Shown: in pieces, positions 27,006 to 36,273 of the stretch
Numbering within the stretch: the stretch's first letter is position 1
How the letters are laid out: each line of letters starts with the position of its first letter
Assembly (NCBI GenBank): GCA_004556925.1
Contig: SFFI01000010.1
Coordinates: 1 to 64,000 of the forward strand
Direction of reading: 5' to 3'
DNA: 64,000 bases
Origin: Clostridiales bacterium
GTDB lineage: Bacteria > Bacillota > Clostridia > Saccharofermentanales > DTU023
Made by a program: the position numbers and the translations under genes
The notes under the pieces: model-generated
Seen by the model: the letters and a program-made list of their open reading frames with translations, nothing else
What the model was told of the DNA's origin: nothing
The model's database searches: none

Positions 27006-27884
27006 TTAGTTGCAGGTGTGGGTCTGCCTAGTATCTACTGGTATCTTACTAGTAATCCACTGGTAAATGTCCTGGTAAACCTCTTCCTTGCCCATCTCAT
27101 TTAGGATTTCGTGCCGCATACCAGGGTAAAGCTTCTTCTCAACCTGGCTAAAGCCCAGCTTTTCCATTTTGGCATAAAGCTGGTTCACGGCCTTGCCTTG
27201 TTCGCCTACGGGGTCTTCTGCCCCGGAAACTAAGAGAATAGGCAGGTCGTGGGGAATTTTATTGATGTTTTTCTCGGGGCAAATATAGGCCGTCCCCTGA
27301 AAAATGCCCTGGAACATGGAGGCCGTAGGCAGGAAGTTGCACAGGGGATCAGCTAAATAACGTCTCTGAATTTCCGGATCGCGGGACAGCCATTCCACGC
27401 CTGTTTGTGCGGGTTCAAAAGGCTTGTTAAAATTGCCCAGGGCCAGCTTGCGCAAGAATTTGGACTGATACCGCTTCCCTCTAAAAGTGACAATGGCATG
27501 GGCTAAGGTTAAGCCCAGATTAGGGATGAAGCTTGGCATTTGCGCCGTGCCCATGATAATGAGTCCGTCTAATAGATCCCCTGCCACAGCGGCCAAGGTC
27601 CGGGCGGCAAAAGATCCCATGGAGTGGCCCAGGACAATCACTTTGGCATCTGGCTTCTCGGCCTTGAGTTTTTCCAAGAAATCAATCTGCTCCTGGACGA
27701 GATGGAACCAGTCTTCTGGGAAATAGCCTAGATCTCCTCTAGCCAGGGCGGCAGGCCCATGGCCCATGAGGTCTTGAGCCGCTGTCTTTATGCCTTTACC
27801 TTCCAAATAGCCTCTAAAGTTTTCATAACGGCCGGTATATTCCTGCATGCCGTGAATGATTTGAACAATGACTGGTGCTGACAT
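27006..27884 (-). CDS. Alpha/beta hydrolase, monoacylglycerol-lipase-like
   Basis: The serine hydrolase triad is visible: GHSMGS with Ser88, Asp224 in SGAEDPVG and His258 in GMRHEI. The N-terminus (IHGMQEYTGRYENFRGYLEGKGIKTAAQDLMGHG) is typical of the Hydrolase_4/lysophospholipase group. It has no signal peptide, so it acts in the cytoplasm, probably on lipid or carboxyl esters. It converges with the GT2 gene across only 26 bp and lies downstream of the CDF gene on the same strand. Confidence 0.88.
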   Translation of the reverse strand: MSAPVIVQIIHGMQEYTGRYENFRGYLEGKGIKTAAQDLMGHGPAALARGDLGYFPEDWFHLVQEQIDFLEKLKAEKPDAKVIVLGHSMGSFAARTLAAVAGDLLDGLIIMGTAQMPSFIPNLGLTLAHAIVTFRGKRYQSKFLRKLALGNFNKPFEPAQTGVEWLSRDPEIQRRYLADPLCNFLPTASMFQGIFQGTAYICPEKNINKIPHDLPILLVSGAEDPVGEQGKAVNQLYAKMEKLGFSQVEKKLYPGMRHEILNEMGKEEVYQDIYQWITSKIPVDTRQTHTCN

Positions 27885-27963
27885 AGTTAGTCCTCCATGC
27901 TTCTACTATGTTTCTGCCATTTATGCTTACTCTTCTATGTGTTTGCCGTGTCTGCCATTATGC

Positions 27964-29148
27964 TTACTCTTCTGGGCCTAGGGGCGTGTAATTCTCGTCT
28001 ACGGTAATCACGCTCCGGTAGTTGGGGTGTTGGGTTTTAACCCTACTCCTAAGCTCCGCTTTAAGCTCATCTCCAGACAAGTGTAGGTCAGGGGGCCGGA
28101 CCACATCAAAGATAAGATTGCTGTGGTGCTTGCCCTTGACGAGGCGGACGTCGTGAACACTTAAACGGGGGTCCAGAGTTTTTACCGCCTGCTCCAGCCA
28201 GGACCTTGCGGCTGTGACCTCTGGGTCGTGCGTAACAATGGGGTCCAGGTGAACGACCAGGTGCAAGCCATCCTGCTTGAGAAAATCTTGTTCGATGTCA
28301 TCAATGATTTCATGGCTAAGGATCACATCATGCTCAGCGGCCATTTCTACGTGCACGCTAGCAAAACGGTGGCCTGGGCCATAGTCATGGACCATAAGGT
28401 CGTGCAGGCCCAAGACACCGGGATAAGTCATCACCTTATCGTGTATATGCTGGACTAAATCAGGGTCTGGGGCCTCGCCTAAGAGCGGGCTCAGGGTATC
28501 TTTGATCAGGTTAATGCCAGAATAGAGTATGAATAGGGCAACCAAGAGGCCCATCCAGGCATCTAATTCCAGCTTGGCAAAGTGGGAAACTAAAGCAGCG
28601 ACCAAAACAGAAGCTGTGGTGACCACATCGTTGCGGCTGTCTATGGCAGTTGCAACCAGGGTTTCCGAATCAATCAGCTGGCCGACCTTGTGGTTGAAAA
28701 ACATCATCCAGAGCTTGACTAGAATGGAGACAAGCAGGATAGCCATGTTGAGCCAGGAGAACACAACTGGTTCAGGCTCGATCAGTTTCACGATGCTTTT
28801 ACGGCCCAACTCATAGCCAATCAGCATGATAAAAAAAGCGACCACAAGTCCAGCCAGGTACTCGTAACGCGCGTGCCCGTAGGGGTGCTCGGGGTCTGCA
28901 GGCTTGCCCGCTAACTTAAAACCCAACAGGCTGACAATATTGCTGGAAGCATCAGAAAGGTTATTCACTGCATCTGCCGTAATGGAGACGGAACTGGATA
29001 CTAGACCAGCCAAACCCTTGCCTGCAGCCAGAAGCAGGTTGCAAACAATGCCCACCAGGCCAGCCATTTTGCCATAGGCACGCCGGACCTCCGGCTCCTT
29101 GACTGCCTCGTGATTGGGCACAAATTTTCCTATAAGCCAGTCCGTCAT
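27964..29148 (-). CDS. Cation diffusion facilitator metal transporter
   Basis: The 394-residue protein has six membrane helices and the paired metal-site motifs SITADAVNNLSDASSNI (helix II) and ATAIDSRNDVVTTAS (helix V). A cytoplasmic C-terminal metallochaperone-like dimer domain starts near residue 205. It would export a divalent cation (Zn, Mn, Fe or similar) using the proton gradient. The Asn-rich NNLSD site, where zinc exporters have His/Asp, is closer to Mn/Fe-type members. The extra C-terminal 100 residues (HDVRLVKGKHHSNLIFDVV) repeat the fold. It is followed by a 14-bp direct repeat (ATGCTTACTCTTCT, twice within 27920-27975). Confidence 0.92.
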   Translation of the reverse strand: MTDWLIGKFVPNHEAVKEPEVRRAYGKMAGLVGIVCNLLLAAGKGLAGLVSSSVSITADAVNNLSDASSNIVSLLGFKLAGKPADPEHPYGHARYEYLAGLVVAFFIMLIGYELGRKSIVKLIEPEPVVFSWLNMAILLVSILVKLWMMFFNHKVGQLIDSETLVATAIDSRNDVVTTASVLVAALVSHFAKLELDAWMGLLVALFILYSGINLIKDTLSPLLGEAPDPDLVQHIHDKVMTYPGVLGLHDLMVHDYGPGHRFASVHVEMAAEHDVILSHEIIDDIEQDFLKQDGLHLVVHLDPIVTHDPEVTAARSWLEQAVKTLDPRLSVHDVRLVKGKHHSNLIFDVVRPPDLHLSGDELKAELRSRVKTQHPNYRSVITVDENYTPLGPEE

Positions 29149-29190
29149 GCCAGTAGTATAGCAAAGGCGGGTGGTTTGGACCGCCTAACT

Positions 29191-29196
29191 TATAAT
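29191..29196 (+). promoter_or_regulatory. -10 element of the response regulator gene
   Basis: TATAAT at 29191-29196 is perfect, but no good -35 is seen. A leader of about 140 nt would follow. Confidence 0.35.
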
Positions 29197-29340
29197 GGAT
29201 TTTTAAGGGTGCCCCAGACACGTGGGTTCGATCTGGCAGTTAACCGCGTGAGCGCCTATACTAGTAAAGATTTCATGCAGATCAAACTGGTCAAGAAATA
29301 AGGACCTACTTGCCAATTATTCAGGGAGACCGTCGTTAAA

Positions 29341-30015
29341 GTGCAGGCAAAAATACTCATTGTTGAAGATGATACCAGTATTAATCATATGATCAAGGAG
29401 ACCCTTGAACAGGCAGGTTTTTCCTGTAAGCAGGCTTTTTCCGGGACAGAGGCCCTCCTTTACGGTCAGGCTGAGCCATTTAGCGCTGTGGTTCTGGACC
29501 TTATGTTGCCAGGCTTGTCTGGTGAAGAAGCCATGGAAAAACTTAAGGATCTGCAGGATATGCCGATTCTTGTTCTGTCAGCTAAGGATAGTTTGGACTC
29601 TAAGCTTCAACTGCTGCGTGGAGGGGCCGATGATTATATGACCAAGCCCTTTGCTTTGGAAGAATTGGTCGCCCGTCTGAATATTTTAATTAATAATCGT
29701 TTTCCCCATACCTTGAAAACTGTCCTGCGGCACCACGATCTGGAGCTAGATGAAGCTAATTTTCAGGCTACGATAGCAGGCCAAGACTTAGGACTGACCC
29801 GAGCTGAATTTAAAATTTTGAGTCTTTTACTCCATAATCCGCAAAGGGTCTTCAGCAAGCAGGATATTTTTGACCAGGCCTGGGATGAATATTATATAGG
29901 TGGCGACAAGACCATCAATGTGCATGTCTCCAATATAAGGAAGAAAATTAAAACATATACAGACCGGGAATATATTGAAACCGTTTGGGGAGTGGGATTT
30001 CGCCTGGCAAACTAG
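29341..30015 (+). CDS. OmpR-family response regulator
   Basis: The receiver domain (1-120) has the acidic pocket EDD (9-11), the phosphoacceptor Asp53 in VLDLMLPG and the switch Lys of LSAKDS. A winged-helix DNA-binding domain (about 128-222) ends with the ETVWGVGFRL block. GTG 29341 is the start, with AGGGAGA upstream. Its kinase partner is probably the one at 32025, on the far side of the ABC genes; that kinase's short single-helix sensor matches the BcrR/SpaK-like group. It may bind the phased repeats at 30046-30078. Confidence 0.93.
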   Translation: MQAKILIVEDDTSINHMIKETLEQAGFSCKQAFSGTEALLYGQAEPFSAVVLDLMLPGLSGEEAMEKLKDLQDMPILVLSAKDSLDSKLQLLRGGADDYMTKPFALEELVARLNILINNRFPHTLKTVLRHHDLELDEANFQATIAGQDLGLTRAEFKILSLLLHNPQRVFSKQDIFDQAWDEYYIGGDKTINVHVSNIRKKIKTYTDREYIETVWGVGFRLAN

Positions 30016-30045
30016 CCCTCAAAAATCAAACGGCTCAACTTTATA

Positions 30046-30093
30046 CTTTCTTTACGCTTTCTTTGCGATCTTTGAATAAGTCATCTTCATAAT
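30046..30093 (+). promoter_or_regulatory. Phased direct repeats and -10 before the ABC operon
   Basis: CTTTCTTTACG (30046-30056), CTTTCTTTGCG (30057-30067) and a weaker ATCTTTGAATA (30068-30078) repeat every 11 bp. They end where a -35 should be for the CATAAT at 30088-30093. OmpR-type regulators bind such repeats. Confidence 0.5.
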
Positions 30094-30184
30094 GACCATT
30101 GCCTAGCAGGACAAAGGCCTAACGTAAACCACGATATCAGGGTGTTATCTCAGGCAAAATTATCCTGCGAAGAAAGGAAGAGCC

Positions 30185-31138
30185 ATGACGAGGATTTTAG
30201 AGACTAAAAATCTAACCAAAGCTTACGGATCACTTAAAGCATTGGACCAGGTTTCAATTTCGATTAATCAGGGTGATATTTACGGTTTGATAGGCCGTAA
30301 TGGAGCAGGTAAAACCAGCCTCTTAAAGATCATCTGCGGTATGACCCGGCAAAGCGCTGGGGACTATTTTATCTTTGGGCAAGCCAGCGCTAAATTAAGT
30401 CTAGCCAACGGCAGGATAGCCAGTTTGATTGAAAATCCTGGTATTTATCCCACGCTTAATGCCCGCGATCACATCGAACTCAGGGCCAAAGCTTTGGGGA
30501 TAAAGGACCGCAACATTGCTACTAAGAGTTTAAACCAAGTGGGTTTGGGGCAAGTAGGGAAAAAACCTGTCAAGAGTTTTTCCCTGGGCATGAAACAAAG
30601 ATTAGGTATCGCAATGGCTCTGGTAGGTTCTCCAGACCTGGTGCTCCTGGATGAGCCTATGAATGGCTTAGATCCGCAAGGGATTGTGGAAATAAGACAG
30701 CTAGTTCAGGAGTTAAATGCCACAGAGCATGTGACTTTTATGATTTCTAGTCACATCCTAGGCGAACTGCAAAAACTGGCTAATTGCTTCGGTATCCTGG
30801 AAGAAGGACGCCTCTTAGGCGAAATTGATAGCGAAAGTTTGGCAGAAAAGAATCGGGATCGCATCGAGCTGGTAACAAATGAAGCCAGCAGAGCTTTACC
30901 TGTATTGGATAGCCTGGGCCTAAAGCAATATAAAGTTGTCGATCCTCGCAAAATTTACATATTTGAAGGACTTAACCGGACTGGTGATATTGCCCTGGCC
31001 CTGGCTAAGGCAAACCTGCCGATTGAATCAATTAATTTTCACAGCAGAAGCCTGGAAGAATATTACCTTAGCCTAAATCGGGAATTCATGGCCACAAACG
31101 CAGACCAGGCAGGTGAGGAGGAGAATGAGCATGCTTAA
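30185..31138 (+). CDS. BcrA-type ABC transporter ATPase
   Basis: The 317-residue ATPase shows Walker A GRNGAGKTSL, signature SLGMKQRLGIAMAL, Walker B LVLLDEPMNGLD and switch His SSHIL. The C-terminal 90 residues match the bacitracin/lantibiotic-immunity (BcrA, SpaF) subfamily. With the following permease it probably removes peptide antibiotics from the membrane or senses envelope stress. Substrate is inferred. It overlaps the permease by 14 bp. Confidence 0.92.
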   Translation: MTRILETKNLTKAYGSLKALDQVSISINQGDIYGLIGRNGAGKTSLLKIICGMTRQSAGDYFIFGQASAKLSLANGRIASLIENPGIYPTLNARDHIELRAKALGIKDRNIATKSLNQVGLGQVGKKPVKSFSLGMKQRLGIAMALVGSPDLVLLDEPMNGLDPQGIVEIRQLVQELNATEHVTFMISSHILGELQKLANCFGILEEGRLLGEIDSESLAEKNRDRIELVTNEASRALPVLDSLGLKQYKVVDPRKIYIFEGLNRTGDIALALAKANLPIESINFHSRSLEEYYLSLNREFMATNADQAGEEENEHA

Positions 31139-31994
31139 TTTACTAAATATGGAAGCCAGCAGACTTTGGCGACAAAGATCAAGCTACCTGATCATCATTT
31201 CTATGCTTGTTATTTTAATGATCTATAGCTTTATGTTGGATTACAGCTTCCGGGACTTGCAAGAAAGTATGCAAATGGGAGGCCAACAAGAACAGGTGCA
31301 GGATGAAGAAGAGCCACAAGCTGACGACATGACTCTTAACTTTACTGTCAGCCCCGAGCTTTTAGAAGCAAGTGGAGAGGAAGTTTTCCTAGAGCAGATC
31401 AGTGGCAGAGGCTATCTCGTTTTCCTGATTATTTTTTCAGCTCTTTTCTTTACAGCGCCCTACACTCATGGTTACATCAAAAATTTTATCGGTCTACAAA
31501 GGCGGCGCAGTCATTTTGTCTTAGCAACTTTTCTAGCGGCCTCTATCTTTTGTTGCTTGCTCTTCTTGTTTGGTAGCCTGATCCAAGTTCTTATGCAAAA
31601 TGTGTGGATGTCGGATACCTTCAAAATCATACAATGGAAACATTTACTACCCCTGCTTGGCACACAATTTCTGCTCCACCTCGCCACTCTGGCCGTAAGT
31701 CTATTCCTCGCTACCTGGCTTGAGAATACAGGTCCAGTGATGGCCATCAATCTGCTCTGGTCCCTAATCTTTTATCGACCTATATTGGACCTCATCCAAA
31801 CTGTCCTTAATCAAACCCTGCGCTTGCCAGAAGATTTTTCTCTCTATAGCTACAGCCTAGCAGGATCTATTTCTTTAACCAGTTGGGGAGCGTCAGGCGC
31901 TATAATGAGGCAGTCACTGATTGTAGCTTTGCTATATCTAGTTCTGGCCCTAGTTGCGAGCTCCTGGCTCTTACAAAAAAAGGATATTCGTTAG
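31125..31994 (+). CDS. ABC-2 type permease partner
   Basis: The 289-residue protein has one N-terminal helix, then a Gln/Glu-rich outside loop of about 50 residues, then five helices. This is the ABC-2 layout of BcrB/SpaE/SpaG subunits. ATG 31125 lies inside the end of the ATPase gene behind GAGGAGG, which fixes the start against an in-frame GTG at 31113. Only one permease is present, as in BcrAB rather than LanFEG. Confidence 0.85.
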   Translation: MSMLNLLNMEASRLWRQRSSYLIIISMLVILMIYSFMLDYSFRDLQESMQMGGQQEQVQDEEEPQADDMTLNFTVSPELLEASGEEVFLEQISGRGYLVFLIIFSALFFTAPYTHGYIKNFIGLQRRRSHFVLATFLAASIFCCLLFLFGSLIQVLMQNVWMSDTFKIIQWKHLLPLLGTQFLLHLATLAVSLFLATWLENTGPVMAINLLWSLIFYRPILDLIQTVLNQTLRLPEDFSLYSYSLAGSISLTSWGASGAIMRQSLIVALLYLVLALVASSWLLQKKDIR

Positions 31995-32024
31995 GCCAAA
32001 AGCAACAGTGAGGGAGGAGAGTTC

Positions 32025-32936
32025 TTGCACGCCTTGGAGCTTATTCTAATCGGCGGAGTCCTTGGACTTGCAGCCTATCTGATCTCTCTGCTTAAACAGC
32101 TTAGAGAGATAAAAAAACAGCTGGATTTTCTGGAACATAGGGAGAGCAGGATGCGAATCCACTCTCCCTTACGACAAAAGGACCTGCAAAATTTAGTGCA
32201 AACCCTTAACAGATTTATTGATGAGGACCACGAAAGGAAGATCCAGCTGCTGGAGCAGAAGCAGCGCTCACAAGAGGTCTTGGTGGGCCTATCTCACGAC
32301 ATCAGGACGCCTCTAACTTCCTTGAGTGGTTACCTTCAGCTCTTGGCTAAAACGGATGAGCCTGATAAAAAAACTTATTATTTGAAAATCATGGAGGAGA
32401 GGCTGACCAGCCTTTCGCATAATTTGGAGGACCTTTTTACCTACGCCAAGCTCAACCAAGAGGATTATCCCCTGACGTTGGAACCCTTGGACTTCAAAGA
32501 ATTTTTCCTCCATGAGCTTTTTGCCTACTATGAGGATTTTAAAATGCAAGGGTTGGAGCCGCAGCTCGATTTGCCTGAAGAGCCTTTAGCGATTACAGCG
32601 GATCCCAATGCCCTGGCCAGGGTCATCCAAAATATACTCAAAAATGTACTCCACCATGGTGCAGGAGATTTAAGGGTTAGAATGGGGCAGCAAAGCAAAG
32701 CCGGGCCGCTATACAATTACCTCGAACTCAGTAATGGCTTGGCGGAGGGGAGTAGGCCAGATGCTAAACAACTCTTTGAAAAGTTTTATAAGGCGGACCA
32801 AGCCAGAACGGAGAACTCCACAGGCCTCGGACTCTCCATTGCCCAAAGTCTCGTTGACCTGATGGGTGGAGAAATTCAAGGACATGTTGAGGGCGATAAG
32901 CTTTTTACCATACAAATTTCTTTTCCTGCCTGCTGA
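32025..32936 (+). CDS. Sensor histidine kinase
   Basis: A single N-terminal membrane helix (about 4-24) with almost no outside part is followed by a coiled-coil dimer region. H-box is GLSHDIRTPLTSL (His91), N-box VIQNILKNVLHHG, and the G-box STGLGLSIAQSLVDLMGG. The usual DxGxG before the F-box is reduced to LSNGLAEGSR, so the D-box is diverged. Intramembrane-sensing kinases of this shape usually sense through a partner ABC transporter. TTG 32025 is the start, with GGAGGAGAG upstream. Confidence 0.9.
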   Translation: MHALELILIGGVLGLAAYLISLLKQLREIKKQLDFLEHRESRMRIHSPLRQKDLQNLVQTLNRFIDEDHERKIQLLEQKQRSQEVLVGLSHDIRTPLTSLSGYLQLLAKTDEPDKKTYYLKIMEERLTSLSHNLEDLFTYAKLNQEDYPLTLEPLDFKEFFLHELFAYYEDFKMQGLEPQLDLPEEPLAITADPNALARVIQNILKNVLHHGAGDLRVRMGQQSKAGPLYNYLELSNGLAEGSRPDAKQLFEKFYKADQARTENSTGLGLSIAQSLVDLMGGEIQGHVEGDKLFTIQISFPAC

Positions 32937-32978
32937 AATGCTTGATCTTGGCTTGTTTATCGCTTTTATGAATGTTCA

Positions 32979-33006
32979 TTGTGCCTAACCCTTCACATGC
33001 TAAAAT
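32979..33006 (+). promoter_or_regulatory. Promoter predicting a leaderless transcript
   Basis: TTGTGC (32979-32984), 16 bp and TAAAAT (33001-33006) place the transcription start at about 33013, the first base of the OatA-like 2 start codon. No SD precedes that codon. Confidence 0.4.
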
Positions 33007-33012
33007 AAGCCT

Positions 33013-35184
33013 ATGTCGCAGAAAACAGTAGGACCTTTCCTCAGGGAAATCCCCGGGCCAGCTAGGCCCTCTAGACGGCCTTCCGCCTCCTCCAGACATA
33101 CAGGCTCAGACGGCTTGCGGGTCTTGGCTCTGTTAGGAGTCGCTGCCTTCCACATCCGGCCAGATTTTGTGCCCGGAGGTTTTTTGGGTGTGGTGATTTT
33201 TTTAACCCTAGCAGGCTACTATACGACTCGCTCTTTTCTTCGGCAACCGTCCTTTAAGCTTTTGCCCTATTATGGCCGCAAGCTGATGAAACTCTGGCCC
33301 CCCTTACTTTTCATGCTGGTCTTGGTGGGTGTTTTTTCAGCCCTAGTCCTGGCCACTGCCTTTGCTTATTATCAAGTCTCTTTGCCTTCTGCTGCCCTTG
33401 GCTGGCACAATATTGCCGAGATCTGGCGAGAAAGGTCCTATTTCGACCGGTCAGGCTTCTTTGATCCCTTAACGCATCTATGGGCCCTGTCTTTGGAGTG
33501 GCAGTATTATTTAGCCTTTCCCTTGCTCTACATGCTGCTAGTAAAAATTGTGAAAAAACTGCCTGGCCAGCTTCGCCCTTACGGTCGTACATTCAGCGGC
33601 GGGGTCTTGCTGGTCCTAGGTCTCTTTTCTGCGGCCTATATGGCTGGTGCCTATCAGGCGGGTGGCGATCCCACGCCCTATTATTACAATAGCTTCATGC
33701 GAGCCCAAGCCTTCCTAAATGGAGCAGGGATTTGTCTCGTGACGTCATCTCGGAAGGTGGGTAGGGCTGGTAGACAATCGCAGACTAGACCATATTCTGG
33801 CCTTTCCTTGGCCTGGCGAATTACGCTAGTCTGGCTTTCCTTTCTCCTGCTTTTGCTTTCCTATTTTATCTGGGACTATCAATCGGTTTTTCTCTACAAG
33901 GGGGGCTTCTACCTCTACAGCTTATTGGCCTGCCTCTATATCTCTCTAGGTGGGGCAAAGCCTGTGCCTGGCTTTGCCTTTATGGAGATGAAGCCTTGGC
34001 GCTATCTAGCGGAGCGGTCTTATCCTATCTATCTCTGGCAATATGCCCTCATGGTACTCTTGGACGTGGCCTTGCGTTTTTCTCGCCTGACCTTCTTCCC
34101 CCGCCTCTGCATCCAGCTTATCTTAGTTTGGGCCTTGTCTGAGCTCACTTATCAACTTTTCCGGCGCTACGACACACTTCCCTTTGATCTCAAGTGTGCG
34201 TTTACAAGCTTGTTAGCCCTCCTCCTTATCTACCTCTACCTGCTTCCTTTGCCTGTAGAAGCAGGTCCAGCAAAATTGGAACAAGAGGCGTTGGAGGATG
34301 CCATTCGTGCAAATGTTGCCATTCAAGAAAGCCTGGCAGCAGCGCGGAAGTCAGACTCGCCCCCCATACAGCAGTCTTCGGCCCCTGGGGTTAGCGATGA
34401 GATAGGATCAGACAACACACTTCCCCAAGTGCCTCAGGAGAGCTTTGGCCCCACGCTACCAGCAGGTTTCAAGCCTCAAGTCAATTTCCAGCCTCCCTCT
34501 GACTTCCTGGATCAATCTGCGGCCTGGGCTAGCTTGGCCAACCCCTTTGGCTATGCAGAGTCCGCTGTTCAAACGCTCGCTGATCTCAATTTAGTCATGA
34601 TAGGAGACTCTGTTACGGCCTTGGCCCTACCCAGCCTCCGCACCTACATGCCCCGTATGTATGTGGATGCCGCTGCTGCCCGCAAATTTCCAGAGGGCCT
34701 GCCCCTAATTGAGGCTCTGGACCAGTCGGGGGCCAGGGCAGACCTCCTAGTAGTCGCCCTGTCCTCTAACGGTTGGGTGGAAGAGACGGTTATAGACGCT
34801 TATGTCAATTTGGCAGCTGGCCGACCCCTCCTCTTCGTTAATACTGTAGTCCCCTTCGTGTGGGAACCCTCCAATAATCAATTGCTAGCCCAGGCTGCCG
34901 AAAAATATGACAATGTCTATGTGGTGGACTGGTACGGCGCGGTAAAGGGGCGGGCAGATTATTTTTATGAAGATGCCTTCCACCCTCTGCCGCCGGCGGC
35001 TGAAATCTACGATAGCCTTTTGCTTGATCAAGTGCTGAAAGCCCTATCTTCTGGCCACTATAGACTGAATTCCCCTGTAGATTTTCCTGCTGCCCCACCG
35101 GTCATTTATCCCATTATCGGCCAGTCCCCAGAAGCGAGCGAGGAAACTAGCGAAGAAACGGCAAACAGCCAGCCTGATGATTAG
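33013..35184 (+). CDS. OatA-like acyltransferase with C-terminal SGNH domain (copy 2)
   Basis: It has the same architecture as the protein at 4028 but is clearly diverged. An acyltransferase-3 membrane domain (about 30-420, with DGLRVLALLGVAAFHIRP and LTHLWALSLEWQYYL) leads to a linker and an SGNH domain with MIGDS (Ser533), VVALSSNGW and DAFH (Asp654, His657). The 35-residue Pro/Arg/Ser N-terminal tail is unusual. It follows the histidine kinase by 76 bp and could belong to the same cell-wall stress response, since wall O-acetylation protects against lysozyme. The start codon lacks an SD. Confidence 0.87.
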   Translation: MSQKTVGPFLREIPGPARPSRRPSASSRHTGSDGLRVLALLGVAAFHIRPDFVPGGFLGVVIFLTLAGYYTTRSFLRQPSFKLLPYYGRKLMKLWPPLLFMLVLVGVFSALVLATAFAYYQVSLPSAALGWHNIAEIWRERSYFDRSGFFDPLTHLWALSLEWQYYLAFPLLYMLLVKIVKKLPGQLRPYGRTFSGGVLLVLGLFSAAYMAGAYQAGGDPTPYYYNSFMRAQAFLNGAGICLVTSSRKVGRAGRQSQTRPYSGLSLAWRITLVWLSFLLLLLSYFIWDYQSVFLYKGGFYLYSLLACLYISLGGAKPVPGFAFMEMKPWRYLAERSYPIYLWQYALMVLLDVALRFSRLTFFPRLCIQLILVWALSELTYQLFRRYDTLPFDLKCAFTSLLALLLIYLYLLPLPVEAGPAKLEQEALEDAIRANVAIQESLAAARKSDSPPIQQSSAPGVSDEIGSDNTLPQVPQESFGPTLPAGFKPQVNFQPPSDFLDQSAAWASLANPFGYAESAVQTLADLNLVMIGDSVTALALPSLRTYMPRMYVDAAAARKFPEGLPLIEALDQSGARADLLVVALSSNGWVEETVIDAYVNLAAGRPLLFVNTVVPFVWEPSNNQLLAQAAEKYDNVYVVDWYGAVKGRADYFYEDAFHPLPPAAEIYDSLLLDQVLKALSSGHYRLNSPVDFPAAPPVIYPIIGQSPEASEETSEETANSQPDD

Positions 35185-35299
35185 GCCCTTATTATCGTTT
35201 TTCCTGATTTCGATTGTCCAAAATATTCGAAAGCTCTATTCTGAATAGGCTATCGTCAGTAAGTGATTTGCGCCGGTGCTTAGTTGGGAGGCCCCCCTC

Positions 35300-36265
35300 A
35301 TGCTGAAATACCTGCTGAAGAGGCTGGTGATTGGCTTAATTACTATTTTGATTGCCTTTACCCTGACCTTTTTTCTTACCAGGGTGGCCCCCGGCAATCC
35401 TATTCGGGTCTTGGCTGGTAAAGAGAGTCCCAACCCGGAACAAATCGCTTATTTGACTGAATATTATGGCTTAGACCAGCCCCACCATATCCAATTTGTG
35501 TCTTATGTACGGGGACTATTACAGGGGGATTTTGGCCGGTCTATTGTGAACAACCGGCCAGTTACCGAGATCATTCGGGAGCGGATTCTCCCCACACTTA
35601 TTCTTTCACTGACTGCGATGATTATTTCAACCCTCCTGGGGACTTTTCTGGGCCTGTTCGCGGGTAAACGCGCAGGTAGCCGGCTGGACCGGATTTTATG
35701 TAATATTTCCTATGTCATTGATGCGATCCCTAGCTTTTGGCTGTCTATGATGTTCATTATCTTTTTCGCGGTTAGGCTGGGTTGGTTCCCCACCGGTGGC
35801 ATGTACAGTTTTAGGGAAACTTACACAGGCATGGCCCGCGTAGGGGACCTGGTCCACCACATGTTCCTACCGGTAAGTGTTCTGGTAATCATCCAAATCC
35901 CCTATTATTTCCGTGTGTCCCGGGCCTCTGTCCGCTCCATTCTCAATGAAGACTTTATCAAGACCCTGCGGGCGGGGGGCGTCTTGGAAAATAGAATTTA
36001 CCATAAATATGTGTTGCGCAACGCGATCATTCCTGTTATTACCGCCTTTAGCCTGTCTTTGTCTTTTGTGCTGGCCGGTGCAGCCATGATTGAAATTGTC
36101 TTTGCCTGGCCAGGCATGGGCCGGGTCATCATTGATGCGGTCACCAAGCGGGACTATGCTGTCCTGTCTGGAATCTACCTCATGCTCTCCATTTCTGTGA
36201 CCTTCTTCATGATTTTGTCAGATGTTATTTATGCCCTTGTGGATCCCCGGATCCACTTAAGCTAG
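35300..36265 (+). CDS. oppB: Peptide ABC transporter permease, OppB/DppB type
   Basis: The 321-residue protein has six membrane helices, begins MLKYLLKRLVIGLITILIAF and has the EAA-like loop EDFIKTLRAGGVLENRIYHK. GGGAGG upstream fixes ATG 35300; an in-frame GTG at 35276 lies before that SD. It is the first gene of a five-gene importer operon (B, C, D, F, A). Dipeptides, oligopeptides or nickel complexes are all carried by this family, so the substrate is not certain. Confidence 0.92.
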   Translation: MLKYLLKRLVIGLITILIAFTLTFFLTRVAPGNPIRVLAGKESPNPEQIAYLTEYYGLDQPHHIQFVSYVRGLLQGDFGRSIVNNRPVTEIIRERILPTLILSLTAMIISTLLGTFLGLFAGKRAGSRLDRILCNISYVIDAIPSFWLSMMFIIFFAVRLGWFPTGGMYSFRETYTGMARVGDLVHHMFLPVSVLVIIQIPYYFRVSRASVRSILNEDFIKTLRAGGVLENRIYHKYVLRNAIIPVITAFSLSLSFVLAGAAMIEIVFAWPGMGRVIIDAVTKRDYAVLSGIYLMLSISVTFFMILSDVIYALVDPRIHLS

Positions 36266-36273
36266 GAGGACTT

